Assembly: GCF_901000735.1 (NCBI RefSeq)
Contig: NC_081541.1
Span: forward strand, 4,767,021-4,831,020
From: Corylus avellana
Taxonomy: Eukaryota; Streptophyta; Magnoliopsida; Fagales; Betulaceae
Reading direction: 5' to 3'
DNA: 64,000 bases
A program made the translations under genes and the position numbers. The notes under the pieces were generated by a model, which saw only the letters and a list, made by a program, of their open reading frames with translations, ran no database searches and was not told the origin of the DNA. Positions 36,627 through 48,631 of the stretch are shown in pieces; within the stretch, counting starts at the first letter, position 1; each line of letters begins with the position of its first letter.

Positions 36627-38149
36627 GTTTTTTTTAATTTTTTTGTTTTTTTAATTACTTTTACTATTTGAGTTCAAAGTTCAAATGTACAAATTACATG
36701 CAACTTTGAAGGAAAGAAATAGCTTGATGGGTTCTTTTTTTTGTTTTTTTTGGACAAGTTATGGTGAGCTAAAAGTAGAGAATTGTTAATTTTGTTTTTT
36801 AAGCATTGTCCATTATTACAGAATAAGTCATACATTGATTTCTTGTTAACTCTATGTTTCTTAAGGAGATAGACTTATTACAGATTAAGTCTTGAACAAG
36901 TTACTTTTTTTGTTCCTAACCTTTTAACTATGTTTCTTAAGGGCATAGATTTCCTACAAATCGGCCTCTAGATGTGACATGCATATATCTCTTAACATGT
37001 AAAATTTATATATATTTTTAATAGCGCGTGCTTATTAAATATTTCTTTAATAATATGTGCTTATCAATTTTTTTTTACTAACATTAATAAGAAAACATGT
37101 GTTTCACATGCTTAAAAGAACTTATGTTGCTTTTATAAGTTAGTTTGTAAAAAACTCTTGCAACATAATTTGTAAGGATTTTTTTTTTTTTTTTCCTGTA
37201 CGTTTCTTAATTGCCTAATTGCATGTCTGTTTTGGAGACATCCAATGGAATTTTGTTTAACCTAATGGTGATTTATGACGTTTCTAAACCTAACAATCAC
37301 TTGGTGATCAGCTATCTCATGAGTCATAATCTATATTTTATTTTGTTTCATGTAACGTGTACACGGTGCAGTGTTAATGTATAGTGTTGTCAATCACATC
37401 ATTTAAAACTTAAGACATTATTCTTCCAACTCTTTTTTAATCTACCATTGGACCTACATATTCAATAGTAAATTTGACAAAAAAGAAATATATATATAGA
37501 TAGAGTTGGATGGGTGAAAAAAAAAAAAACATTTCTCTTAAAATTTTATTTATGATAAATTAATTATTATTAGATTTTGATATAATAACAAGAGTGAAAG
37601 TCACATATAATACAAACATGAAGCAGAAACCTACTCTTAACTTACAAAGTGATGGTATCCAAAAATTTATATACGCATAGTTATATATATATATATATAT
37701 ATGTTTGTAGCATTACTCAACGTAGAAGTTGGAGCACTTCCGACAACGGCAGCGAATATTATTCGGGCATGCTACTCTTTCTAGCCTTTTCCTTTGTCAT
37801 TCGATTTTGGGCCGTCGTCTACTGGGATTCTTCTGGTCATTCGATAATTAATTTATGGACACCCGTGACTCTACCCTCTCTGTCACATGTACACTCTCTC
37901 AAGTCTTAACCTTTACGTCACTGTCTTCTCTTTTCCTCAATTTACGCCACATGTACATGTTTGAATAATACTTGTGATGTTTGTTTTCTAATAGAGAAGT
38001 TATTTGTAATATATGGAATGGATGCAACAATCTTCGACTGGAATGGAAGTCCACTATCCAATTTTTAACTTAATTTGGTTAAAGATAATAGGGTATTACT
38101 GGAATGAAAGTCTGAGTTTTTGCATGTTAGGTCTACAAGCTCATCGGAT
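36627..38149. other. AT-rich intergenic DNA with microsatellites
   Basis: An (AT)n tract lies near 37682-37702. A somewhat GC-richer patch (37720-37920) has an open frame but no recognisable domain. No gene is supported. Confidence 0.4.
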
Positions 38150-38650
38150 AGCCTACCATTCTACTAAGCTCTGTTAATTACTATTTATCCTAAAAGTTTA
38201 GAAAAATGCTAGAAAATCAAGCAAATGAACCTATAAAAATTTTCAAACTAACGTGGCAAACCGTGAGTGGCATACAAATGAGAGAGAATTGCATTTTTTT
38301 AAAAAAAATTTAAAAACATTTGTCACGTCAATTTGAAAATTTTTCTGGGTTCATTTGTTTGGCTATTTAACACTTCTCAAAAGCTTAAGCTATGAATAGA
38401 TAAATTTAATCACTTAATCATTACTTTAACCTCTCCCTCACGCGTGAGCTTAAATTCTTTTTTAATAGGTGAGGTTCAACATGTGGAATATTTAATTAAA
38501 TGGAGGGTAATTTGATGGAGTCAAGGTTTGATCACATGACCCTTTGGTTTTGATACCATGTTAAATTACCATTTGTCCTAAAAGCTTAAGCTTATAGGAA
38601 AATGTTAATTTAATCACTTAATCATTACTTTAACAAGCTCATAGGACAGC
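38150..38650. repeat. Retroelement-derived dispersed repeat
   Basis: TTACCATTTGTCCTAAAAGC, CACTTAATCATTACTTTAAC (twice, near 38410 and 38610), CCCTCACGCGTGAGC and TTTTGATACCATGTTAAATT are typical of a widespread plant LTR-derived repeat; the GATACCA part resembles a complement of a tRNA-Met primer-binding site. No ORF. Confidence 0.5.
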
Positions 38651-39494
38651 CAATCCAAACACGGCCACAAAAGATTAGCAAACTTATTAAAATCCAACCT
38701 TATATGAAGTATATGTTCATGAGAGAAATTTATATCAGGCAACCATCCTCCATGGAAAGTAATGAATGCACCTACTTAACAAAGATAATTCACTAGAGGA
38801 AAGTAAATCAAAATCACCTGCACAATCGAATGCCAAATTAATGGGCGTTGTTTGACGATAATGAAAGCACATGACATAAATGATATTTAGCCTAATAAGG
38901 TCAGTAAGATACTAGACCAAAGTACACTCCGATTCCTTAATCTTCATCTATCTCTTTCATTTTCATTGTGAGAAAATCTGCATAATAATTATACTAAAAA
39001 TTAGATAAAAAAAAAAAAAAAAGTATTGGACTGCAGTTTAGAATCCAGTTTAGACTGCGTAATAATTTGGGCTTGGGTTGGACCTGTATTGGACTGCAGT
39101 TTAGAGCCAGATAATACACCCATGAAATTTTACTGGGCCTGCTGGATTGCTGTTCCTTAATTTGTTACAAAAATTGTAAAGAAAGAGATGCTTTGTGCCA
39201 AAAGAATCTTGAACCAACCAGGTGGATGGATGCTTGCTGAGGTGTCAATTCAAGATTTGTCATCTTCAGATAAGTAATTAGTTCCAATTCGTACTTTTGC
39301 AGGATGGGTATTTTCAGCATACGTGTGATTCTGTGTGCTACACATCCCCAACAATCTTGGGTTGCAAATTTAGTAGAAGACCCGAGTGAGACCTAAGAGA
39401 AAATTCCAAGACATGTTATTTTGTCAAGATCCTTCATGCATCTTGATGGCCGATTCATTCCTCGATGAACACAGCTATGGGGGACAGTTTTGTG

Positions 39495-39735
39495 AGTGGT
39501 TAAAGTATTAATTAAATGATTAAATTTATATTTGTTTTATTAACTTAAATTTTTAAAATAAGTAATGATTTAATTTAGTGCGAGAACAAAATGTTAAGAG
39601 TTTAAACTTTAATTTCAATTAATATTTTTCATGTCGAGCCTCAATTATCGAGATGAATTCGAGCCACACGTAAAGAGAGTATTAGAATATTAATTAAATG
39701 ATTAAAATCATAATTTCATATCAGTATCAGGAGTG
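39495..39735. repeat. Retroelement-like repeat fragments
   Basis: TATTAATTAAATGATTAAA occurs at about 39507 and 39689, and again near 41492. Between the first two is a segment with GATGAATTCGAGCCACACG. This resembles LTR-derived debris. No ORF. Confidence 0.4.
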
Positions 39736-40423
39736 ATTTAACTGAATTTGGTTCGATAAAAATCTTGGAGGAAACTGCATTTACCCTCCCTAACTATTAT
39801 ATTTTTTTTGTAATGTCTCATTCTGCGACTCAAAATGACAGACATTTTTTTATATTATAAACAATGAAGAACATTGTTGTCATTTTGAGTTGTGGAAGGA
39901 GAATATTGTAGCACTAATAGTAAATTAGGGAAAACATTAAAAAAGACATTAATTGCACAAAGAATAGTTATTATCGGAGGCAAATGTAGTTAACCCTAAA
40001 TCTTATTCCCTTATATTCTTGCTTATAAACAAGAAAGAAAAGTTATAAGTGAAAATATAATATATTTTTTCTTTGGCGAAAATGGTTTTGTCAAAAAAAA
40101 AAAATTCCATTTAAATTCTTCTTTTCTTTGAGGCACATTGGGCTGGAGTTTACATGGCTGACAAGGGAGTCCACTTATCTTGTTTTGCGAAGTTGAATAT
40201 GAGAGGTTTTTGTGCTTCAAATGAAATAGGATTCACTAGAAACGTTATCTTCAAAATACTACAAAGTACACAGAGACGTGGGCACTCTAGTTGCCCGTCA
40301 TTAACTCTCACACCATATCCACATCTCTCACCATATGAACCTCAAAAACATTTGCATTAAAAGAGAGAGAGCACAAGTGTTTTGTTTCCTCACTGTCAGA
40401 AAAACATCAAACCAGCTGAAGCC

Positions 40424-41453
40424 ATGGCTCAAACCATGTTGCTCATGTCTGGTGTTTCTACTAGCCATGTGGTGGATCTGAAGAGAGACACTTTACTCAA
40501 TTTCCAAATTCAAAAACTAAGGCCCAAATCCTTCTCTCATCTACTGCTCCCTCCTCTTCCTACTGATCATTCTTCTTTATCCCAACCATTTACCACTTTT
40601 GCTCTCTTCAAATCAAAAACCAAAGCCCCTCCCAAGAAGGTTTTCGTCAATCTCCTTCTACCAAGCTTTACTTTCAACAAATGTATGCAAGAGTTTTTCC
40701 TGATTGTAATTTGCTTTCGTTTGCTAGGTTGTAGTGCCAAAGCCAAAGGTTGAAGACGGCATCTTTGGCACCTCCGGGGGCATTGGCTTCACAAAGCAGA
40801 ATGAGCTCTTCGTGGGTCGCGTTGCCATGATTGGCTTTGCTGTGAGTATAGATATAATATATATACCCTCTTTTTTTCTTCCTCTTCTTCTGTAATTTAC
40901 TTGCAATATGCTGATTTGTGTTTGAGGAGGAAATAATGGAGCTAGACTAATTATAATTAACCATGATGTAGATTTTGTTTTGCTGAATTTAATGGATATT
41001 TTTACAGTATTATAATTGCATGCTACATCTGAAAAGGATATATATGTTGATATGTATACTCTTGTGTGAGCAATGTGCATGGTTGATTAAGTAATAGAAT
41101 CCCATATGTATGAAATAGTAATAACAAGAGTGGCCGATTAATATAATATTGTTGAATCCATTTTAAATTAAGAAAATATTGTTCTAACATAGTGTAACTG
41201 AATAATGCTATTATTCGTACTCATTTATCACAATTATTTTATATTGACTGATGTGACTTATTTTAAGTGATTATGTAAAATGGGTATGTGAGAAATAAGA
41301 TTGGTATTAGAAAATTATTATTTTAGACTTAAAAGAAGGAAAAATGCTAATGATCATAATTACGGGTTTCTAGTGATAAAAAGACGTTGATTTGTGTCCT
41401 TCTAGGCTTCTATCGTGGCAGTATATAAAGAAACATAAAAGGAAAGAATGGAA

Positions 41454-41495
<42 letters not shown>

Positions 41496-42281
41496 TAATT
41501 AAATGATTAAATTTATATTTTTTTACCTGAGTTTGGTTTCACACGTACTTGTTCCGGTTAAGTATTGAAAACTCAAGAAGAAAAAGAAATGTCAATCATG
41601 ACAACAACAAATGTAGAATGATCACTACAATAGGCATGGAGGTTTTCAATGTCCTGCTTTGTTAATGTTATGATATGCCCTTTTGTGCAGGCATCCTTAT
41701 TAGGTGAAGGAATCACAGGGAAAGGAATTCTAGCACAATTGAATCTGGAAACTGGAATCCCCATCTATGAAGCTGAGCCTCTTCTTCTCTTCTTCATTCT
41801 CTTCACCCTGCTTGGAGCCATAGGCGCTTTGGGTGATCGTGGTAAATTCGTTGATGACCCACCCACAGGTCTTGAAAAGGCTGTGATCCCCCCTGGCAAA
41901 AGCATCAGATCCGCACTGGGCCTTAAAGAAGGAGGTAATTTGCCACTCGAGCTATAATACACATTTACTAAAGAACTTGAATGTTGATTTAATTTGGTAT
42001 CATTATAACATATTTGGCAATGGTTTGAAATGCAAGGTCCGCTGTTTGGATTTACAAAGTCAAACGAGCTGTTTGTAGGAAGATTGGCTCAGTTGGGGAT
42101 TGCTTTCTCTTTGATTGGAGAAATTATAACCGGGAAAGGAGCTTTAGCGCAACTAAACATTGAGACAGGGCTTCCCATCAGTGAGATTGAGCCACTTGTG
42201 TTGTTCAACGTAATCTTCTTCTTCTTTGCCGCATTGAATCCTGGAACTGGTAAATTTGTGACAGATGAGGAAGACAATTAA
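40424..42281 (+). CDS. PSBS: Photosystem II 22 kDa protein PsbS, chloroplast precursor
   Basis: Four exons, 40424-40639, 40728-40841, 41691-41934 and 42037-42281, total 819 nt and 272 residues with GT-AG introns and closed phases. PsbS is a thylakoid membrane sensor of low lumen pH that triggers energy-dependent quenching (NPQ). Residues 1 to about 72 are a Ser/Leu-rich transit region ending KTKAPPKK. Two homologous Lhc-like halves follow, each with GFTK-x-NELFVGR, a helix, GKG-x-LAQLN-x-ETG, and a lumenal EP motif (YEAEP, SEIEP) whose glutamates correspond to the known proton-sensing pair by position. Four helices are expected. Starts MAQTMLLMSG as in other PsbS. It stands between blocks A and B and has no second copy within the window. 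Confidence 0.96.
41458..41490. repeat. (AT)n microsatellite in PsbS intron 2
   Basis: About 16 AT repeats in the intron between exons 2 and 3, directly before a retroelement-like TATTAATTAAATGATTAAA stretch. Confidence 0.9.
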
Positions 42282-42756
42282 GTAGGTGCTAGCTAGCTAC
42301 TTGTGCAATTGTAAGAAGCTTTCTTGAGTTTCTTTGATGTAAGAACAATAATCTCGCCCTCTTAATCTTCATGTTCTATTTATCTGCAGCTTCGGTTTAC
42401 AAAAACAGAATACGTAATATAAAGTTAATGCTTTCTTTTTCAGCAACACTTTGGATATAAATTTTTTCATGTCTTCAATACAACCTTTGACGATCTAGGA
42501 TCCCGACATTGACTATAATATAGAATTAACAAAAGTAGGTACGAACAGAAAACAATCAGCTAGGTTGTTTCTCCAAAGCTGGGAATCCATGGCATTCGAG
42601 AACAGAGCCAGCCAACAGAGCATTGTTTGTGAAAGTTTAGGTTGGTCGGTCCCATACATCCCAACGTTTAGATTTTGACCATTCATTGCCTTATCTCGTG
42701 CTGGTCGGTGCAAGATTTAAAGCAGCACCATCCAATTAACTCACGTATTACTCTTC

Positions 42757-42857
42757 TATTAGGTAGCTTAATCGGCGGTGAACCACACTTTATAAAATGG
42801 AGATTACTAGTTTGAATTCTCTTTCTTCTTCTCTTATGTGAACATGTAAAAAAAAAA
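42757..42857 (+). mobile_element. Short tRNA-derived SINE-like element
   Basis: TAGGTAGCTTAATCGGCGG (box A-like), TACTAGTTTGAATTC (box B-like), then CTTATGTGAACATGT and an A-run. Same layout as at 27338. It lies 3' of PsbS. Confidence 0.65.
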
Positions 42858-43110
42858 TTACTCTTACTTTATTGTTAAATTTGTTTTAAACTAATCATTT
42901 TATCTGTTTATGCCACGTGAACTACCCGTTCACATTATAATAACTTACATAATAAGTATCACGTGATTTGTTGCGTCAATTTGTAAACATAATAAGTGTT
43001 AAAAAAAAAAGGTACTAAATAACGCTCTAATTGTGAATTTGTTTTGAAAAGTTGTTTGTTAATATTTTTAATTTATAGAGATAAAACAAGTCATTGGAAA
43101 TATATCAGAG

Positions 43111-43187
43111 GAGGGGGATTCGAACTAGTGATTTCTGTTTTATTTGGCGTAGTCCCAGCCGATTGAGCTATCTCTTGAGGACCTAAA
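43111..43187 (-). mobile_element. SINE-like head fragment
   Basis: Reverse complement reads CAAGAGATAGCTCAATCGGC, TGGGACTACG, CACTAGTTCGAATCCCCC, which match the heads of the other elements. The ACATGT tail is absent, so it is truncated or a different subfamily. Confidence 0.55.
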
Positions 43188-43820
43188 ATGAAGGATTTAA
43201 TTGTTTATTAAGACCTCCATAATCACGTAACCTTAAAGCAAATTTAATTGTGAAAGCAAAAAGATAATTTTAATGCATTATATATCGATCCCACGTAGGT
43301 ACGTGGCTGGTTATCATATGATGGCCATTTCATGATTGATGCACCCCACTTTCTTAAAGTCATATCGTGGCCAACTAAAAATGCTTTTTTTAACAAGTTT
43401 CAACGTTAACAATTTGAAAAAGGACACATGTAGGGTGTACGTAACACAATACCATTAACACTTCAATAATTCATGTCAAATGCCTTTTGCAATGATCTGG
43501 TAATGAGTCATTATTAGTAATTCAATTCTGTTAAATAACAAATTTAAATTATACGACTGAATTTATAACATATATTTTATATAAAACATTAAATAAATAC
43601 CTTAAGGATTTTACAAAAAAATCTTAATTGATGTATTTTTTTTGTACAAGCTTTCTAGATGGAGGTTATAGTCGATCTAGACTCTAGAGCACTTGTAAGT
43701 TCAATAATAGAGAGATATTTATTCAAATTTAAATAGATAGAAAAGACTAATCCGATAATTAAATCAATCTCTATAAGAATTCGATAACTTTAAATTATTC
43801 CTAGTCGATTAAGCTTATGT
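43188..43820. other. AT-rich intergenic DNA
   Basis: No gene or clear repeat is seen between the SINE fragment and the TRIM-like LTR. Confidence 0.4.
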
Positions 43821-44029
43821 TGTAACACCCCGGTCCCATATTGGGAAGATGAGAAGAAGCCCACATTGAGTGGGTAGTTTATAGAGATAGTCATGGGTGC
43901 TAAGTCCCACATTGCTTAGTTACTAGGTGAAACTGGGCTTTATAATGAATTCTAGGGAAGCTCCAAATTGACTAGTCCTTTTGGGGTAATAGCGCAGATG
44001 TGGCTAGCGCTTTTCCCTGGGATGTTACA
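43821..44029 (+). mobile_element. TRIM-like LTR (209 bp), followed by a primer-binding site
   Basis: Starts TGTAACACCCCGG and ends GGGATGTTACA, with 7-bp inverted ends TGTAACA/TGTTACA. Directly after it is TGGTATCAGAGC (44032-44043), the usual primer-binding site complementary to initiator tRNA-Met. Its 3' part contains AGCGCAGATGTGGCTAGCGC, similar to a tRNA D-arm. A matching second LTR was not found in the window, so the element is truncated or recombined. Confidence 0.8.
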
Positions 44030-44081
44030 AATGGTATCAGAGCATTACCCAATGTTACAAATGGTATCAGAGCATTACCCA
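44023..44081. repeat. 30-bp tandem duplication of LTR end plus primer-binding site
   Basis: ATGTTACAAATGGTATCAG and following AGCATTACCCA occur twice with a 30-bp period (PBS at 44032 and 44062). Confidence 0.95.
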
Positions 44082-44479
44082 GCCTGAGATGGTGGGAGTG
44101 TGCACAAGCCTATGAGGGTCGCTAGTGGACACACGTTGGTGATGCCAAAAGTGGGTTATATTATAATGGTGTCAGTTAAGACACAATGAAATGTATAAGG
44201 GCCAAAAGTTAAGGGCCGAGAATGAAGAAATTCCCTGAGGATTGCCAACGGTGACACTGGTGCCCAAGAAGAGTGCTTGTAGAGTCTCACATCGCTTGGG
44301 TATGGAATATGTTATGATATTTATTTATGAACAGATTGAATTTAAAAATTTTTTATAGTAACTTGAGTAAGTTATGGTTCAAGTATGATTTGTTTTTAAT
44401 TTGGGTTGCTCAATTTGAAGATAGGTGGTAATTTATGGGCTTTAATTTCGAGGACGAAATTCTAATAAGGAGGGAAGAT
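44082..44479 (+). mobile_element. Retrotransposon internal remnant with polypurine tract
   Basis: A non-coding 400-bp remnant. Its end carries ATTTCGAGGACGAAATTCTA, the typical last codons of plant Ty3/gypsy pol, then a polypurine tract AAGGAGGGAAGA (44467-44478) directly before the LTR start TGTAGCACC. Confidence 0.7.
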
Positions 44480-45665
44480 TGTAGCACCTCAGATTTTTAA
44501 AGTCTTATTTTAGAGATATTAAATTTATGCTATGATTATATTAATATTCATATTAGGCAATGATATTAATTCTTGGGAAATTTATGAGAGTGGTAATTAG
44601 AGAATGGTAATTGGTGAAATAATAAGATAGTAAATGGTAGGTATAAGGATGGTAGAATAAGAAGGTAGAATAGTATAGGGTAGGTAGAATAGTATAGGGT
44701 AGGTAGAATAGTATAGGGTTGGTGAAATAGTATAGGGTTGGTGAAATAGTAAAATGAGGGTATAATTGTAAATTGAAGGTAGAATAGTGTTTGATTTTCT
44801 CCTATAAATAGAGCTCTTCTCCTTCACAATTTTCACAACTCATCTCCTCTCCCATCTCTTGCATATATTCTTCCTTCTTCCGCTTTTTACTTGGTCTTTC
44901 TTCTTTCTAAGAGTGTTTACTCAGAACAGAGAGAGAAAGGGCGAGATCAAGCGCTACAAGAAAGAAAGAACACAAGAGAGGAGAGAAACCGAGAGTGAGA
45001 TGAGAAATTTAAGACAGAGAGCTGAAGAGAAAGAAAGAGAGTTTAGGCGAGAGAGAGAGAGAGAGAGAGAGAGAAAGTCAGTGAAGGGATTGTTATGGGT
45101 ATGGACCAACTGCAGCAGAATGGGTTTCAAGTAATTACCTTTGATGATCCATTCATGTAATCCACTGTAAGTATTCTTACTTACTGAGTATGATATTGAT
45201 ATCCAATAATACGGATTTTTGTGGTTTTATAACTTGTCTAGCATTGTATGATATTGATATCCAATAATACGGATTTTTGTGGTTTTATAACTTGTCTAGC
45301 ATTTTGCTATATATGATTCAACAATGATTTATATTGTCGGAAATCAATTGACTCACTACTTCACAGTTTTTTGTAGTGCTTGCAGGAATGGAAAATCAAG
45401 GTAATTATGCAGTTGTGATTAGAGATTCATATTGAGATGTACAGAGATTCCAAGTTGGTTAAGTTTTGTCTAGAGTTTAGACTGTCGGATAGATTTGTAT
45501 AAATGTCTTGTACGACATAGCTTTGGGTATTTTTGTATAAAGAAAAGTATTTTAACTGTATTTTTTTGTATTGATAATTACAGTTTTTCCGCTATATGAG
45601 ATTATTTCAGCGTAACATTCGTGTTTATCTTCAAGATAAAAGAAGAGAAATATCGGGATGTTACA
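44480..45665 (+). mobile_element. Ty3/gypsy-like LTR, 1.19 kb
   Basis: Begins TGTAGCACC after a polypurine tract and ends GGGATGTTACA. It contains a run of GGTAGAATAGTATAGGGTA repeats (about 44664-44755), a TATA box (CCTATAAATAGAG, 44801-44813) with CT-rich leader, a (GA)n tract (about 45050-45074), and a 58-bp tandem duplication (45187-45302, GTATGATATTGATATCCAAT). The Arg/Glu-rich open frame at 44859 is purine-repeat artefact. Confidence 0.75.
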
Positions 45666-45731
45666 AAAGAATTTCAAAGCTATTTAAATAGATTATTTTG
45701 ATAATAATGTTATTTTAATATCCATTGTAGC

Positions 45732-47420
45732 TAAGGATTTTAATTCTTGGGAAATTTATGAGAGTGGTAATTAGAGAATGGTAATTGGTGAAATAATAGG
45801 ATAGTAAATGGTAGGTATAAGGATGGTAGAATAAGAAGGTAGAATAGTATAGGTAGTAGAATAGTATAGGGTTGGTGAAATAGTATAGGGTTGGTGAAAT
45901 AGTAAAATGAGGGTATAATTGTAAATTGAAGGTAGAATAGTGTTTGATTTTCTCCTATAAATAGAACTCTTCTCCTTCACAATTTTCACAACTCATCTCC
46001 TCTCCCATCTCTTGCATATATATTCTTCCTTCTTCCGCTTTTTACTTGGTCTTTCTTCTTTCTAAGAGTATTTACTCAAAACAGAGAGAGAAAGGGCGAG
46101 ACCAAGCGCTACAAGAAAGAAAGAACACAAGAGATAGCGGACTTTAGAAATTAGTTTCAAAAGATATACTAGTGGTGTTAGTCATATTGGAGCAACTGGA
46201 TTCCTTCATACCACTTTTAGCTTCAGTCTAGAGGTAAGTAAATTTCCTACCCCTTCTAAAGTTACTTCATGTCATGCTATTTATTCATTCTTTAGTAAAT
46301 TGTAAATGATTATTTTATTTACGTATTATGAAGTTATGTTGCATGCATGAAGGATTTCTAAATGAATTATCTAGAAAGTTTTTATTTCTTTAAACGCTTT
46401 CTAAGTACAACAAGTTTATATTTGAAAATGTTTCCATTTTTGAGAAAAGAAAGTTGAGAAATGATGATGATTATAAGAAAGAAAAATGATGATAAACCCT
46501 CCTGCATGTTGCCCTAAGATGCATCAAAAGAAGTACAAAGAAAAGTACAAGAGATGAGATAAATGTTTATGAAATGAGGGCACATGTATGGAGGAGAGTA
46601 TTTTTGGCCCCAAGATAAGTAAGAATGAGAAGAGTTCGGTACCGATACTCGGATGGAGGCGAAACCACTGAAGGAGGCTATGCCAGAAGGTGGTATTCCA
46701 TCAACATGACCGTTGAGTGCACCAAGAAAAGAGTTAATTAACGGTCGGGCATGGCTGAGGCTACAGTTCAGTGCCATGGTCATAAGGACCCGCAACCCTC
46801 GTACACAGGGGTAATAGTGTACATGGGCCTTATTATGAGAAAATGATACTATATTTTCAACGAAGATATGCTAAGATGATTTACAAAGATTATTTATAAT
46901 GATGCATTATGATGATGATTTATAAAGATGATTTACAACGATGATATATTACTAGATGTAATAGTATGTATATGTTACGGGAGATGCAACCGTACGTACA
47001 TATATTATTATGGCTGGATGTATATTTATTTGTGAAAACGATTTTCAAAACTGAGAACAAGGAGTAAAACTATTTATGATTGTGGATTTTACTTGCTGGG
47101 CCCCCTTTGGGCTCATTCAGTTTTATTTCTTGTTTTCAGGTAGAAAGGATGCTGGAATAGGAGGCCGGAATGGGGTGGGAATAATTATTAATTTTCAAAG
47201 TCTTTTCATATAAGTTATTATAATGATATGATATTCCGCAACTAAAATCTAATGTTTTCTAATTCCGCTTGTAATAAAATCTCTTGAAAAAAATGTTTTA
47301 CGCATTTATTGTATCTTTTAAAATCAAGTACTCTGATAGACCTTATAGATCTTTGCAAGAATTTTTGTTGAAAAAGAAGAAAAGTGGCAAACTCAGTCTT
47401 AACGGACTGGGGATGTTACA
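45732..47420 (+). mobile_element. Second, divergent LTR copy, 5'-truncated
   Basis: About 45737-46133 repeats 44563-44990 nearly exactly, including AATTCTTGGGAAATTTATGA, the TATA box and the CT-rich leader. The sequence then diverges but continues LTR-like, with GGGCCCCCTTTGGGCTCATT, a TTTCAGGTAG splice-like site, and ends GGGGATGTTACA at 47420, two bases before the assembly gap. The start lacks TGTAGCACC. Confidence 0.65.
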
Positions 47421-47422
47421 GT

Positions 47423-47522
47423 NNNNNNNNNNNNNNNNNNNNNNNNNNNNNNNNNNNNNNNNNNNNNNNNNNNNNNNNNNNNNNNNNNNNNNNNNNNNNN
47501 NNNNNNNNNNNNNNNNNNNNNN
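47423..47522. other. Assembly gap of exactly 100 N
   Basis: 100 undetermined bases, the conventional size for a scaffold gap of unknown length. The left edge is an LTR terminus; the right edge is inside a foldback element. Confidence 1.
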
Positions 47523-47872
47523 TTTTAATTTTTGCAATCCACCTCCACAAAGTTTCAATTTTTTTCAATTCAATCAATATTATCCCAAAATTCCCATATT
47601 ACCCATAATTTTTATTTTTTTATGAAAAAATAAATAAATTTAGAGCTGCAAAAATGGCCAGATGGCCAAAGAGCCACCCCGAATATTTTTTAAATTTTTT
47701 TATAAAAAAATAAAAAATAAATAAAAATTAGGGGCAATATGAAAAGTTTTTGATGCAATTGGTCAAATTGTAAAAATTTGAAACTCTGGGAGGGTGAATT
47801 ACAAAAATTAAAACTTTAGTGTTTGAATTGAAAAACGCTGTCAACTTTAAGAGGGTAAACTGTAATTTTTCT
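47523..47872. mobile_element. Foldback element truncated by the gap
   Basis: The left arm (CCACCTCCACAAAGTTTCAA) pairs with the complement of TTTGAAACTCTGGGAGGGTG on the right. The core has ATGGCCAGATGGCC and GAGCCACCCC. It ends AGGGTAAACTGTAATTTTTC just where similarity to block A begins. It is absent at the corresponding place left of block A. Confidence 0.65.
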
Positions 47873-48631
47873 CTCAATAAATTATAATGCCATTTTATCA
47901 TTGGGCTTGAGTTCCGATATTTTTGGGCATGGAGGATCTTTCGAAGACACCGTCATCTTATATCGTTATTTATTAAAACAATATATCACATCAGATCGTG
48001 ACATCGCACTTGAGAACCAAATTTTTTTAAAAACCTTATGATTTCTACCTCCTTCCTTCCTACTTTTGTGAATGATGGTTTGGTACTGCATTAAAGCTTT
48101 CAATGCTTTTTCATCATTAACTCCCAGTCACTATCCGCAATTGGATGGAGATTTCTTGTATTTAATGCCTAAAATTTTAGATGGTGCTCGATCTACCTAA
48201 CCCTAAACAACTTAAGTTATAGATTATGCAACCCCTCTTCTCTTAGGTTGCCTAGATTTCAAAAATTCAGATAAACTAATCATAGAAGATCCCAATCCCT
48301 TACACCCCTTGATGACAAAGAGTTTTTTTGGTTTAAAGATTTTATAGTGTAGTGGTATTTTTCTTTATATATCTTAGAAGAAAATTTAAGGCTTAACTCA
48401 CTGGTAGTGGAATTTATGGGAATTTCATCTATAAAAAAGTTTATGGGGAAAAGAGGTATTTCATCCATCCTTTGAAGGAAAAGCAAAGAAAATCTCTTTC
48501 CCTCACATGAATTCACTTTGAAAATATTAAGGTTTGTTACACATATGCATGGGCCTATGATTGAATACATGCATATTTATTGCATTCTGTTGAATAAATC
48601 ATTTAGATTTTCTTATAAACATTATTATAAA

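Larger units (their letters stand above)
19916..36895. repeat. Block A: left copy of a ~17-kb near-identical repeat
   Basis: From CTCAATGAATTATAATGCC at 19916 to at least 36895 the sequence aligns colinearly with 47873-64000. Alignment of the copies begins at 19916/47873 and the window end (64000) corresponds to 36895, so the right limit of the repeat is unknown. The block contains the TLC gene, two tRNAs, the filament-like gene, SINEs and foldback elements. A carries two MITEs absent from B (20254-20669 and 25845-26233). Similarity is lower at the left edge and in foldback elements and almost complete over the filament-like gene. Confidence 0.95.

Noticed and set aside
44859..45134. Arg/Glu-rich 91-residue open frame
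   Set aside because: Purine-repeat (GAGA) stretch within an LTR leader; not kept in the second LTR copy.
47284..47625. Open frame running across the N gap
   Set aside because: It exists only because undetermined bases are read through.
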